From Patagioenas fasciata (taxonomy: Eukaryota > Chordata > Aves > Columbiformes > Columbidae), in NCBI RefSeq assembly GCF_037038585.1, contig NC_092560.1, forward strand, positions 61,694,049-61,758,048: 64,000 nt of DNA, in the 5' to 3' direction. The first letter of the stretch is position 1, and each line of letters opens with the position of its first letter. Positions 36,431 through 64,000 of the stretch are shown here, piece after piece. The translations under genes were made by a program, and so were the position numbers. The notes under the pieces are model-generated. The model worked only from the letters and a program-made list of their open reading frames with translations, did not search any database and was not told where the DNA came from.

Positions 36431-38247
36431 GACAATACATTTATTAAACTTCAAGAAAAACAAACAAAACACTGACATGAAGTTAAATAGAAACTGAAAG
36501 ACACATCTTCTGACCAGCGTATAATGGCTTGTGTGACCAGTAAAGTACCAAAATGACATTCTGAGTTTGATTGAGGTATTTAACTATTTTTGGCAATAGA
36601 AACAGAGTAAGAAACTTGTTCCAAACACACACATAGGCATTAGTGTCTATCATCTATGAAATTTTATATGAAACTAAATCATGTAGCTGTTAGAAAAATA
36701 TAGCAGCAAATTAGCAGAATATCTAATGCACATTTACCATAAAGTACATCCTAAACTTAAAAATCCCACCCAATAGCTGGGCCCAGTCCTGTACCCCTTG
36801 GTCACATAGAGAGCATCAGTGAGTTCAGTGGGAGACACCATGAGCAAGACCTGCATTCACCGTGGTTCACACACCTCTGTTCAGGTTACAGAAATGAAAT
36901 TAGTGTCTCTATTTGCTTTCAAAGAAGAAACCTGCTATGGTGAAACCATGGCCTAGGAAGGTAACTTCTGAAGCAAAGCTCACTGCAAAGCTCCGTCAAG
37001 TTCTTAACATACGTAACAACAAAGAGAGCTTCCCCACTGAGTTTCGGTTTTCTCTCCTTTCCTTCTGAAAGTCTGCCTAATGTGGTCAGAAAGAGATGCT
37101 GTTAGGCTGCAAAAGCGAAAACCACTTTTGAACAATACTGTATTCAATTCCCTTGTTCCCCTTAAGTATTTTAATCCTGTTGTATCTTTAAAAGTGAACT
37201 GCTGGCTAACTCCTGAAGTCCTTATTTTTTTAATCAAGACTTTATGTGATGTGAACTAATAAATGTAGTGATACCTTTGGCCATAGGAGGGCTTCAGAAG
37301 TTGGTCAAATGTGAAGAGATTATGCTGCTAAGTCACCAGAGCTTAAGTCACGTGTTCTCAAAAATTTTCTGTGAAAGTATAGTTGCACACAGTGTAGCAC
37401 TGTGGTCAACAAAATTTTGCTTATAAAAAACTATATTATTAGAAGTAACCAGAATCTGATGAAGAACAGAATAATTTGCCAAAATATTTTGTATACTTTA
37501 AAGTTTTCTACAAAACTTTAAATTGAATGTATATTTCTATATCAATTACCGTAAGAAAGTATAGAATCAGTTACTTTAAGTTTCTATAATATTTCAAAAT
37601 TTCTCTACAGGTTTCTTTGGAGGTATAAAATGGCTCTGTAAAAATCTATTTTCTCTTTTTGCTGCAAACAAGACTTTTAAAAACCCGAAAACTCCTTTTT
37701 TAGATTGCAGCAATTATGTTCCTTAGATGGGTCATCATAATTTACTACAGTGTGTAGTATAATAGAAAACCTTTATGTTTTTATGACTAAAATATTAAAA
37801 TATATTCTATTAATTTATAAAAATCAAAATAGATGTGTTATTTATTCAAGTTACCTTTTTTCACCTATACGTTCAGTTCCCAATTACTGATATAAAGATG
37901 TCTGCCAACAGCACAGTTTTTACTAAATTCTTAGACTTTAAACCACCTGATTTTTAGCTTTATCAAAATGCATGATTTACTGTACGTTAAACATAGTCAT
38001 TTCAATCTTTAGTATCACAAAAATCAACACCCACAAGACAGTCACTGCTAGTAAAACATTCTCAAGACAAATTCATAGATAATATTTACAGAACACAATA
38101 GGAATATTTTGATGAATATTTCATGTTGCAACATTTCAGATAAAATTATAAGACCCACAAGAAACTTTTAGACTTCATTTTGGTTTCAGCATACAAGCCC
38201 GAGCTGACTCTGCTGTGAAATACTACACATACCTAGTCAAAGAAGAG
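36430..38247 (-). other. GHR: GHR 3' untranslated region (probable extent)
   Basis: AT-rich sequence following the GHR TAG. The extent is inferred from the candidate poly(A) signals at 36445-36440 and 37846-37841. No open frame is supported. Confidence 0.5.
36440..36445 (-). terminator. GHR: GHR candidate distal polyadenylation signal
   Basis: Minus-strand AATAAA about 1.8 kb after the GHR stop codon. Another AATAAA occurs on the minus strand at 37846-37841. The distal one gives a 3'UTR of a length usual for a full-length GHR mRNA. Which is used cannot be told from sequence. Confidence 0.4.
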
Positions 38248-53091
<14,844 letters not shown>

Positions 53092-53364
53092 CTGTCAGGA
53101 AAAAATGGCAGGGGATAGAAGGAGACACGTTAAACAAATCCAGAAGCCAGACTAATACACTGTTGAAATGAAACTCATAATTTTAAACAAATAACTAACT
53201 TTTCTTCCAACTCTTTATGTACAAAGAGGCAAGATTTTAATTGCTTTTATGTGCATATATGTAGATGACTATACTTGTAGGAAGCCAATTCAAAAGATGC
53301 AGTGTAGAAATGCTTGTACCACAGCCTGACACACGAAATGGGGATCTGCCAACCCTGCATCTGT

Positions 53365-53945
53365 AGCTGAAAATAACAGACTATTTCAGCTGGAAGGGAC
53401 CTGTAACAACCATTTAGTCCAACTGCCTGACCAATTCAGGGCTGACCAAAGGTTAAACCATGTTCTTAAGGGCATTGTCCAAATGTCTTTTAAACACTGA
53501 CAGGTTTGGGGTCTCGACCACCTTCCCAGGAAGCATCTTCCAGTGTCTGACCACCCTCTCAGTAAAGGAAAGCTGCCTGACATCCAATCTAAGCCTCCCT
53601 CAGTGCCGTTGTAAATCACCCCCATGCGTCCTGTCACTGGACATCAGGAAAGTGAGATCAGCATCCCCCTCTCCTCCTGCCCTCCTCAGGAAGCTGTAGG
53701 CAGCAATGAGGTTGCCCCTCAGCCTCCTTTTCTCCAAACTAGAGAAGCCCAAAGGCCTCAGCTGCTCCTTATAGGACATTCCTTCAACCTCTTCACCAGC
53801 TTTGTTGCTCTCCTCCGTATGCATTCAAGGACCTTCACATCCTTCTTCAGTTGTGGGGCCCCAGGCTGCTCACAGTGCTCAAGGTGAGTTCGTACCAATG
53901 CTGAATCCAGTGGGACAATCCCGTCTTCTGACCGCTGGTCATACC
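53365..53945 (-). mobile_element. CR1 LINE fragment
   Basis: Minus-oriented CR1 tail: the plus strand reads 'TTTCAGCTGGAAGGGACCTG', and the reverse complement encodes a degraded '[20 protein letters not shown]' block. About 0.58 kb, diverged, with frame breaks. It lies in the GHR intron upstream of exon 4. Confidence 0.88.
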
Positions 53946-54647
53946 ATGTTTGATTAGTTCAGTACAGATATACCTGAATTAGCCCTGCACTTACTTGAGA
54001 GAAAGTGTGGTAATACAGAGATTGGTATTACACTAACCATAGCTTAGTATTTACCCAGCTGAGCAGTTTTGCAATGTGTCTACTCATTAGAGCATCTACC
54101 TTGAACTGAGTTCAGGTTTGTGTATACGACATTATGTAGATATAACCTTGCTCTGAGACAGATAAACACAGCTCTAAGCATGTGCCTGTTCTGTCACCCG
54201 CTCCATGTTTATAATTTCTGTTCTTTGTCAAAACAGAAATGACGTAGGGCCATGAAATGACTGCTACAATTAGTCAGCCTCATCAACGCTTGTGAGAAAA
54301 ATAAAAACAAAAGTTGCAGGTATGACTCACTGCTTTCAAAGTCAGTACTTAACTTTTTCCTGATTTTTAAGGGTCTAATGCCAACATTTCCTATTTGGCC
54401 TGGAAAGCTTTTCAGACAGAGATCACATGCACATGGAAGTGTCTACCTCTCTTCACTGACTATCTGGGAAATATGATCATTTATTTAAGAAAATTTCTCC
54501 ACAGGGCACTTAAAATGTAGATACTGGTCAGGTGTTTATGACTGGTTAAATGATCCATGGCCAGGGAGTGACATGATGCGACTGGACTACTGCCTGCAAA
54601 GTTCTTTGCAAATATGTTCTCACTATCAAAACTGTGAATATCAGAAT

Positions 54648-54796
54648 TTCAGACTAGATATAAGGAAGAAATTTTTTACCGTGAGGATGGTAAAACAGTG
54701 GCTCAGGTTGCCCTGAGAGGTGGTAGATGCCCCATCCCTGGAGACATTCAAAGTCAGGTTGGACAGGATTCTGAGCAACCAGATACAGTTGAAGAT
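54648..54796 (+). mobile_element. Older CR1, left part (interrupted)
   Basis: Plus-strand CR1 3' region: ATAAGGAAGAAATTTTTTAC, then a GGTGGTAGATGCCCCATCCC block, ending at GTTGAAGAT. The expected continuation of this subfamily (GTCCC, then the ATTGCAGGGG motif) is found only at 56158, after the nested CR1. Confidence 0.85.
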
Positions 54797-56157
54797 CTGG
54801 GCTGGAAGGAGGATCCAAGGAATTACAGTCTGACCTGAGTGCCAGAAAAAGTCGTGGAGCAGATCACCCGAAGTGACTTCACATGGCACATATAAGACAA
54901 CCAAGTGATCAGGCCCAGTCAACACAGGTTTATGAAAAGCAGGTCCTGCTTGACCAACCTGATCTCCTTCTATGACAAGGTGACCTGCTTAGTGGATGAA
55001 GGAAAGGCTGTGGATGTTCAGTACTTAGGCTTCAGTAAGGCCTTTGACACCATATCCCACAGCATTCTCCTGGAGAAGCTGGCAGCTCATGGCCTGGATG
55101 GGTGTGCTCTGTGATGGATAAAGAACTGGCTGGAGGGCCAGGCCAAAAGAGTTGTGGTGAATGGAGTGAAACCCAGTTGGTGGCCAGTCACGAGTGGTGT
55201 TCCCCAGGGCTCAGTATTGGGGCCAGCTCTATTTAACCTCTTTATGATCTGGATGAGGGGATTGAATGCACCCTTAGTAAGTCTGCAGATGACACCAAGT
55301 TGGGTGGGAGTGTTGATCTGCTGGAGGTTAGGAAGGCCATACAGAGGGATCTGGACTGGTTGGATGATTGGCTGAGGCCAATTGTATGATGTTTAACAAG
55401 GCCAAGTGATGGGTTCTGCACTTGAGTCACAAGAACCCTAGGCAGCGCTGCAGGCTCAGGGAAGAGTCGCTGGAAAGCTGCCTGGCAGGGAGGGATCTGG
55501 AGATGTTGATTGACAGTGGCTGAAAATGAGCCAGCAGTGTGCCCAGGTGGCCAAAAAGGCCAACAGCATCCTGGCTTGTATCAGGAACAGTATGGCCAGT
55601 AGGACTAGAGAAGTGATGGTGCCAGTGTACTCTGCACTGGTGAGGCTGCACCTCAAATCCTGGGTTCAGTTTTGGGCCCCTCATCATAAGAAGGACACTG
55701 AGGTACTACAGAGAGTGCAGAGGAGGGTGACAAAACTGCTGAGGGGTCTGGAGCACCAGTGTGATGAGGAGCAGCTGAGGGAACTGGGGCTGTTCAGCCT
55801 GGAGAAAAGGAGGCTGAGGGGAGACCTTATCGCTGTCTACAACTACCTGAAAGGAGGCTGTAGCATGGAAGATGTTGGTCTCTTCTCCCAAGTAGCAAGT
55901 GATAGGACAAGAGGAAATGGCCTCAAGTTGTGCCAGGGGAGGTTTAGATTGGATTTCAGGAAAAAATTCTTCACAGAAAGGCTTGTCAGGCATTGGAACA
56001 GGCTGCCCAGGGAAGTGGTGGAGTCACCATCCCTGGAGGTGTTTAAAAGGCATTTAGACGAGGTTCTTAGGCACATGGTTTAGTGCTAGAGTTAGGTTAT
56101 GGTTGGACTGGATGATCTTGATGGTCTCTTCGAATCAAAATACTCTGTGGTTCTAAG
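54797..56157 (+). mobile_element. Younger CR1 LINE nested inside an older CR1
   Basis: About 1.36 kb of plus-strand CR1. It covers RT motifs ([34 protein letters not shown]) through the C-terminal block, ending near TTCTAAG at 56151-56157. The open frame at 55526-56083 encodes the CR1 C-terminus ([20 protein letters not shown]). Upstream frames are broken and the catalytic ADD region is out of frame, so it is inactive. Confidence 0.9.
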
Positions 56158-56241
56158 ATGTCCCTCCTCATTGCAGGGGAGTTGCACTAGATGACCTTTA
56201 AAGGCCCCTTCCAACCTAAACAGTTTTATGATTCTATGATA
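56158..56241 (+). mobile_element. Older CR1, right part (3' end)
   Basis: Continues the element from 54796: TCCCTCCTCATTGCAGGGGA, then the TAGATGACCTTTAAAGGCCC block, ending with the CR1 tail TTTTATGATTCTATGAT. Confidence 0.87.
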
Positions 56242-59200
56242 TTTACACTCCAGGCCAGAAAAAGTATTAAGGTACGGCTGTCCACATGCACCAGATGCGT
56301 TCTATGCATAAGGATTTTGTAGCCTTCTTGCATCTTGACTCCTTTATTTATGGCTCAGGCAGACAAAACCACTCAATGCCAGAGCAATTTGTCTTTTTTG
56401 GGCTTAATGGCTCAAATTGTGTACTTTATATTAAACACTGCCAAACATCCACAACAGGCAGTAACTAGTACATAAATATTATGAATTTCTGTTTCACTCA
56501 TCCCATATAATTGCTTCATTTCACTCTTTGGACGTTGAACAAGGCCTGAACATCTGTATGTAAATAAGAGGTTTCGTAAACTGGGTGGCTAACACCTCCC
56601 TCTCCCTTTAGCATTTAGAATTCTTCTTGCCAACCTAAAATAACTGACATTTGATTAGAAAGATATAAACAGAACTGTTTTTCCCTCTCTTAGCCAGTAC
56701 ATTCAATTTCACTGAACTTTAACTAGATTTCTTTCTAAAATGGAAAAAAAAAAAATTGAAAAAAGTATTACAGCAAATGGAAAAAAATCGTGCTTTTTTT
56801 TTTTTTTCCAGAAAATATTGAAACAAAATATTTTGACTATTGTGCCTGATTTAGTTTGGTATGGTATTCAATATTTGAAAATTTTGGCCTAAATCCCAAA
56901 AGGCTTTTGACTGACTCTGATTTGAGCTTTTACACATTTTTACATCATTGATCAATTAATTTTCACATGGTAGAAATTTTTTCTTAAAAACAGCACATGA
57001 TAATGAAATTGCAAACTCATAACACAGATCCAATATAAAACAGAAGAAAAGATTCAAGAACAGTATTACACTTATAACTTTTTAAATGTTATCAATCTTC
57101 CAGCTTTCAAACTTGCACCTTCTTTTCTATTTATCTGAAAATCAAATAGTTGTTTAAAAACAAAACTAAGAAAAAGAAACTGAATTTTGTGCCCTTTACA
57201 TGAGTAAAATTGCCTCAACTGCATAATACCTACAATCAACAAGACGCGAGTCTCTCCCTTCTTCTATAAGCAGTGTGCCAGGAAGTACCTGTTCTGGCTT
57301 TTCCTGTTTCTATCCTCAGCTACATGCATCAAGAACAAATATAGGTATTTTTGTTGAAACAGGTTAAGAATTTTAGAAAATGACATACTGGAAAACCCTC
57401 CTAAATTAGAATACTTCTGTTGATGCCTGCACAGTATTTATAGCTAGAACATACAATATTTAAACCCAATGTCCTCATCTCCAGGGGTAAATAAAGTCAT
57501 GCTCACTTCTTAACATGATGAAATGAACTGCATGGAATCAAACTTAATTTACATTTTGAGAGGTACACCATGATCTTAGACATAGGCTCTACACTGTGTT
57601 CATAATGAATTCTGCTGAATTCTCTAGCTTTACATACAAGCTAAACTAAGGACTGTAAGATGTGTGAACTCTTCTAGAAAAATGGATCATAATACTTCCA
57701 GAAGCAGCACCAGTTGAAAGAGAGAGTATTAGCAATGCACAGAATACAGATTAAGACTTGGTCTCTTACACCCTGATTTTAGAGGAACATATGCCTAAAG
57801 ACTCACTTGCTTTTCCACTTCCTCATGACAGGACTTTTAATTCTTTGTCTCACAGGTGTTCCTCCAACAGGGACAGGCAGTTTTGAGCAGGGAGCAGTTT
57901 TGTTTAGGATTCATACACTCTTGGTTTACCATTTAAATAAATAATGAAATAATTAAATGAATAGTTAAACAAACAAACAAATAAATAAATAAATAAATCG
58001 AACAGTTCAATTTGTAAGAAAAATATCTTCTGATTGATTGTTTCCAGTTTCTGTATCAAGTTTCCAGCCTTCAAAAACACAGGCTTTTGTGACTGACTGG
58101 AGGAAACTTTGTCATATTGACATGTATAAGGCTTGGCACTGTGGGGGTAGATCTCCTGAATTTCTGTTTCCCACACAAGTGAATTATCAACATTGTACAG
58201 GACCCTGTGTGAGCTCCATCTCCTGAACAAACTGTACCAGAATGTGATAAATTAACACAATAGCTCAGCTGAAAACATTTAGGCATAAAGGCAGCAGGGT
58301 ACTGAAAGTAAAAGCTGTCAAACGGAGATTTTAAATCGACTAGGAAAGCAAAGCAAAACATGGATACACACTTGCTCTTTTCCTCCCTGATCCAATAAGT
58401 TCCAGTCAAATTGTCATGAATAAAACCACTTGCTTAATTCGAGATAATGGCTTGGCTGAATACACAGATTCAACAGTAGAAAACATGGAAAAAAATTGGT
58501 AAACCTGTGGCTTCCGCTGTTACTACCAAGTAAGTTTGGTAGAAAAATTCATAGTCCTGCCCCTGGCTTTAGCTGAAGATAAACGTTCAGCTGCCAAAGA
58601 GTAAAATCTCTTCACATTTTGCTCTCATTATGTTATGACCACAGATTAGCCATGGTCTAAACTCTGGCTCAGCCAGAAGAAACTGTGCCAAAACAGTAGC
58701 TAAAATAATAGTTTGGTTTATGGAAATAATCAGGAATGCAGATGCACCATCTCTTCTGCTTACACTTGTTTGTGGGTCACCAGCCTGCAGTTTTCCATCT
58801 AGTATATATACTATATATTCTTTAATCTTTAAAACCAGAACACAGTACTGTGACCGCAGCTTACTGGAAGTTAAAAAGACATGGAATTTAAAACAAAAAA
58901 GAATCCTAAAATCTAGAGGTGTCAGCAGGCTAAGTCCTTTAGAGATTTTGTCTTTTATTTTTTCTTAAGAGTTTCCCTAATAAAATTTAACTTTAAAGGG
59001 AGGAGCTAGCCTTGAGTGTGGAAGAGTAAGGAACTTAAGCTTATAACTGGGGTGTAACAAAACAGGTCATCATCATCTTGGGGAAGTCTTGCTGTCACCA
59101 GAGCTCTAGTACTTTTGCTAGAACAAGGACAGAGCAGTACACAACTTGTCTAGAAACATCTATTACTAGTATGGGACTTCGGCAGGTGAAATAATAAGGA

Positions 59201-61407
59201 TATGAATGATTCAAACCAATCAGGGTAACTAAATGGAAAATGAAAAAAAAAAGGATATATTTTTGCTGAACAAGAGGATGTATTTCTGGTTGTGGTAATT
59301 TTAGAAGGTTTATGTAGAATTATAAGTTATCAGAGCTTATGATACCTAGAAAACCTAGAGCAAACTTAAACTTTCAGAAGAATAATATGTTCCAATATGC
59401 AAATCAAAGATAAAAGACGCCTTACGCAACAGTATGTATCTTCATATAATCCACTTGCAAAGCATACACAATGTGTCATTGCTAGAACATAATAGAGAAA
59501 GACGGAAATGGAAACATAAACACAGGAACTAACTACATGTAAAATTAGAAACAGTTATGAAGACCTGGAGTGCTATTTACCGTAGCTCAAATTTCTATAT
59601 TGAAAGTGAATGCTGTATCAATTAGGTTCTGATTCTGAATCCACCCAGCTCAACAAATACTGGACAATTTACTTTAATAAGGGCAGTTCGATTTCTCTGG
59701 TACCAGGAAATTCTGATTTGTTCACATTGCCCAGCAAAATTAAGAACATTTGCTGTCAGTGGATGATATTTTAAATAGGTACACTCAAGTAGAAATAAAT
59801 GGTCAGACATCACATATATGGAGAGTGGGATGCAGTAAACAGAGAAAACAACAATGTCCCTTCCCAACCAGGCTGCTTGTGAATCTGACTCAGCATTTGG
59901 TTTAGCTACAATCTGCCCATGAAGGGCCAACAGTAAAGGTCTGGAGCAACTTTTTTGGAAAGTAATAAATCAGTAATAAATAAGATCCTTTTGCATGAAG
60001 TACTCAACAGAAACAAAGCAAAGTTTAACAACTCTAAGATGCTATGTTGCAGTGAAAACTGAAGGGGAATGCTGCAAAAGATAGTATTTTGCCCATGGAG
60101 TAAGTCTGAATATTGTAATAGTTCTTGATAAATAAGAGTGTTTTGCTAAGGAACATGAAAGAGCAGTTAGTCTTCAACTCTGCATTGAAACTAACTTGGT
60201 GACAGCTACTTTGAGCAATAATATGTAGGCATCTTCACGTAACAGATGAGGAGTGCGCACAGTGTTTTAGGGAATGCCAGAAGGACTTTTTAGGAAGTTT
60301 GCAGTGCAATAAATGAACAAACAAACAATCCTGAGCTTGGTAACACTAAATGAAAAGGCAATGGCTCTTCTCTTTCAGGTTGTTCTCTTTCAGAACAAAT
60401 TTTTCTTTTCTTTTGTTTTTTTCTCCAAATGAGATTGATGTAATTAAATAACAAAAACCTTGCAGAAACAGAGATTTTCCACAGCATCAAAGCTCAATGG
60501 TTGTGCTGGTTTCCCACACTCTCTGTGCTACTGAGCGTCCACAGAACAGAAATTGACCTGGTCCATTTATATGGTGTCCATAAGGGTACACACAAAAAAT
60601 TAAGTAAATAAAGCTCAGGACTGGGGGAAAAACAATCATGCAGCATTACTCAGTACTCATTACTCAGTACTACTGCCCATGAGACAGTACAGGGATGAGT
60701 GAGGATGTGGGTATGTATGTGCCATGTTCTGTAGTTTCTGGTGTGTGCTTTCCAAATCATTTCCTCCCATGTGCAGTGGTGGAATCGCGTTTCTGTTACA
60801 GAAGAGTCTTATCAACTGGCCTACATATATAATGGATAAGGGGAACCAGAGCCAGAGGTCACAGTATTTGTAAATTAAAGCAGTTAATGTAACAAACCTA
60901 TTTCCACTTATTTCTTAATTGCTTATACAGTTGTAACTCAAATTGAAATAACATTTTCAAGAATGTATGTATAAAAATAATAATGAATAATTCTTTTATC
61001 TGTTATGGCCATTGTTGTAGATGTTCAGTATTGACTAACATTATATGGTAGGGCATATGAGTGAATATGAAGCACAAATGAGGTCCTGTGGGCAAACAGC
61101 ATGTGCAATAAGCAAATACCACAAAAGGTCTTCCATGCCCTGTTCAGAGCAAGCGAATTGTACAGTACTGACAAAAATCTTTAACACTCTTCTTTCTTCT
61201 GCACATGTACTAGCAATTTTCAGTCAGAAGCCCGGTTCAAAGTTAATAGCTGTCTAAAAGAAAACCCATTGCTCACCATCATGCAGCATAATAAAGCCAC
61301 CACACAGTGGTGAGGGGATGTCCTAGCTGAGACACAGCCCCTTCAAAGCTGCCAGCTTCCCACCAGAGATACGCACTCAGAACCAGGACCAACATTTCCA
61401 GAGCACT
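56242..61407. other. GHR 5' intron, middle part
   Basis: AT-rich sequence. An AAAC/AAAT microsatellite lies at about 57966-57998 and a short tandem ATTACTCAGTACTC duplication at about 60645-60672. No GHR signal-peptide exon was recognised on the minus strand. Confidence 0.5.
57966..57998 (+). repeat. (AAAC)n(AAAT)n microsatellite
   Basis: Runs of AAAC followed by AAAT units. Simple repeat. Confidence 0.85.
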
Positions 61408-61575
61408 GAGACAGGTTGCCCAGGGAGGTTGTGGAGTCTCCTTCTCTGGAGACATTCAAAACCCACCTGGACACTTTCCTATGTAACCTCATCTAGGTGT
61501 TCCTGCGCCGGTAGGGTGATTGGACTAGATGATCTTCTGAGGTCCCTTCTAATCCCTAACATTCTGTGATTTCTC
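61408..61575 (+). mobile_element. CR1 LINE 3'-end fragment
   Basis: Plus-strand CR1 C-terminus ([20 protein letters not shown], then a segment matching DTFLCNLI) and tail ending TAACATTCTGTGATTTCT. It is the same subfamily as the copy at 17.2-18.2 kb, which shares the DTFLCNLI end and the same 3' untranslated sequence. Confidence 0.88.
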
Positions 61576-64000
61576 CAGCAAGACAAGCTGACGTACAAAC
61601 TGGCATCCCCAAACCGGGCTCCAAATTGACACTCACCTCCCCAAACTCTAAGAGGAAAATACTCAGAGGATTCGGAGAGTAAGACTGTCAGGTGTGAACC
61701 AGGTTAAGAATTGCAACTTCACAATTACCCTCATGGAAAAGTCACACTAGGACATGTCTTGATGGTCCTGGCTAAATTTGAAAACTTGCCTCCCTTATTT
61801 CAACATTAGCTCGTTCCCTGTGAACAAGCAGCTGTGCAGAGGGGACACCTCGACAGCACTGGAGCGAGGACTTGCACAGGACAGCCACACTCTGGTCTGA
61901 CTGAGGGACACAGGGGACCAAACCTGGAGCCAGGTAGAGGCGGCAGAACCCTGTGCTCAGCATCTATTTACGTTACATGGCAGCAAGCGGCTGCACAGTG
62001 GCGTTAGGACAGCAAACATCACAAGCGCTGATGTCAGAACAATGTGGAGAGTGTTTTTACAAAGGAAACATTACAGCACAGCTAATATCTGCACTGAGAG
62101 TGGATGAAGGGAGTAAAAGCAGGGAGCACAAGATAAAGAAGCACAAAGACACAGGAGGAAAAAAGTGATGAGAAAAGAAGATGACAAGTTTGAAAAGAAG
62201 GGCATAAGAGGACACATAAGTGTGCATGAGGGGAAGACAGAAAAGGGTAGCAAAAGACTTGAGGTAAAGGCAGAAGAAACATAATACTGACAAGCTGTAA
62301 ATGAAACCTGCAATCACCCTGTCACTCAGTTTAAATAGTGAAGATGACAATTTCTTGGTCCAGCACATATATATCCTCATAGTGTAGAGTAGAAATCACA
62401 TGCCATCAACATCACCCACAAGGGATACTGAGGTAAGAGACTGGAGGAGAGAGCAGGTGGCTGTAAGGACAGTGTGAAAAGAAACAAGCAAGCAGTGACA
62501 CAGTGCACCCCTTTAAGGCCACCTGCAGAATAATGGCAGCACAGCAGAAAGACTGAGGTCTTCCTCACAAATCTAACAAGGTTTCAATCATTAGGTCCAC
62601 TATAATCAGTAGGGACATGAATTTGCCAGGTTTCATTAGACAGACACAGCTGTGTTTTTTCAGTTACCAATGACACTATGTCCCAAGCTCTTTATTTCAT
62701 CATCGGAACAGTGCTGGTTATGCCCAAATGCATCCTGATATTTCTTGTTTTTTACTCCCTCTACACACCCTCATTACATTTGAATGAAGTAACTCACGAA
62801 GATACTGGCCCTCAATCTGATTTTGTTGTTGACATTCAGTCCTTTCAAGTCACGCTGCTTTTAGGACACCAGAGTCAAGCTGTAAATTCTCATACTACCC
62901 GCTGATGAACTTTCAAGCTACTTCTGGCTTCTGCAGATTTTAATAATTCTTCAGAATAATGACTGACTGAATTATGTGCAATAACAGTTGCATACAGAAA
63001 AACTGACAGAAAAATCCTACCTTGTACTCTACAGAGATTTTCATGGAGTACAAATCATCAAACTCCATTTGAAATTGAAGTAGTTGAGTCTGGTGTGGTT
63101 TTTAGCCAAGTGAAGTAAGTGAAGGAAAACTGCCAGTTCTATCCACAGAACAGCAATCTTTGAAGGAAACTCCTGAAAGCAGGGAGTGATCTTGTTCTTC
63201 AGTCTACAGGAAAGTTCCCTGTTACTGTCACTATATATCAATATAAAGCCTAAGGAGACAAAAAACGTCCAGAGGCTGTGACTAAAAGGATTGTTTGTTA
63301 CCTTCCACACCTGGAATGAAGCTCAGGGGACATTACTGACTTGTCATTTAGAGATTTCTTGAGAAGTCTTGCTACAACATCCATCTGAGACAGCAAGGGC
63401 ATGTGCACTAAAAAAAAGCTGAGTCCTCAAACCAATCTGAAGAGTTACTGAAAATTATGTGGCTTTGAATACCTGAAGACTGAAAGTCATGCTGATTCTT
63501 ATAAATTCTTCATGATAAGTACCACCCAATTTCATCTTTGCAGACACTGTGAAGTATACAGAGCCTTATACAGTATTTTCACTCATTGTGCACATCTGGA
63601 CCATAATATTTATTCTCGAGACCCAAAGAAGACTGAATTGATTTAAGTATTTTAGAGCATTCTGGCGTACACTATTTCTCCTGTGCTTTTCAGAGTGTCT
63701 ATTACTGTAGCCAGGATGTTTACTTGTTCAGTAACTCAGTGCTTTATTATTGCAATGAATCATGAACTATGAGTTATCAGCTTCAAAGAAGATTTGGTGA
63801 AATTTTAAAAACAAACAGAAGAATAAAAGTATTGTTTTCTGCTCTGTTTGTTCTCTAACTTAGCAAGAACCTGAGTCTTTGCAGTTTTGCAGTGTTCTGG
63901 TAAAAGCATCCATTCTAGTGGGTTTCAAATGGAAAATGATTGACAACAGTTCTATCCCCTATTTAAGTAGAGTTCTTGTAGGCCTCCCAAGGCTGCCTCT
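61576..64000. other. GHR 5' intron, right end of window
   Basis: No exon, RNA gene or clear mobile element recognised. Moderately GC-richer near 61800-62000. Confidence 0.45.

Noticed and set aside
55526..56083. 185-aa ORF as a host gene
   Set aside because: It is the C-terminal part of CR1 ORF2 inside a recognisable CR1 element.
62057..62380. 107-aa minus ORF near the right end as a GHR 5' exon
   Set aside because: Hydrophobic, pyrimidine-driven composition with no similarity to the GHR signal-peptide exon and no matching phase.

Overview
The window is avian nuclear DNA. Interrupted vertebrate genes with canonical GT/AG introns lie among CR1 LINE fragments, and three solo LTRs have clean target-site duplications. 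No bacterial, phage or CRISPR content was seen. The species cannot be fixed from sequence alone. The gene order SELENOP, CCDC152, GHR matches the conserved vertebrate block that is on chromosome Z in chicken and 5p12 in human.

Layout. (1) 0.8-6.75 kb, plus strand: SELENOP (selenoprotein P), with four coding exons, 13 in-frame TGA selenocysteine codons and two candidate SECIS elements in the 3'UTR. (2) 6.6-20.7 kb, minus strand: all eight coding exons of CCDC152, a coiled-coil protein (255 aa deduced). It converges tail-to-tail on SELENOP, and the two transcripts' 3' ends are predicted to overlap at the second SECIS. (3) 23.0-23.6 kb: a CpG-rich island, the likely CCDC152 promoter. (4) 23.7-36.4 kb: intergenic DNA with LTRs and CR1 copies. 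(5) 36.4-53.1 kb, minus strand: GHR (growth hormone receptor) 3'UTR and the coding exons equivalent to mammalian exons 10 to 4. The signal-peptide exon was not found and probably lies beyond the window. (6) 53.1-64 kb: the large 5' intron of GHR, containing several CR1 copies, one inserted inside another.

All splice phases join without a break across the SELENOP, CCDC152 and GHR exons, so these look like intact functional genes. SELENOP is a secreted selenium carrier. GHR is the cytokine-receptor-type receptor for growth hormone. CCDC152 has no firm biochemical role, but its transcript is antisense to the SELENOP 3' end and could affect selenoprotein P expression. I found no convincing undescribed system. 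The most interesting points are the SECIS/antisense arrangement, the Sec-for-Cys exchanges in SELENOP, and a 1.15-kb solo LTR built from inverted-repeat tandem units.
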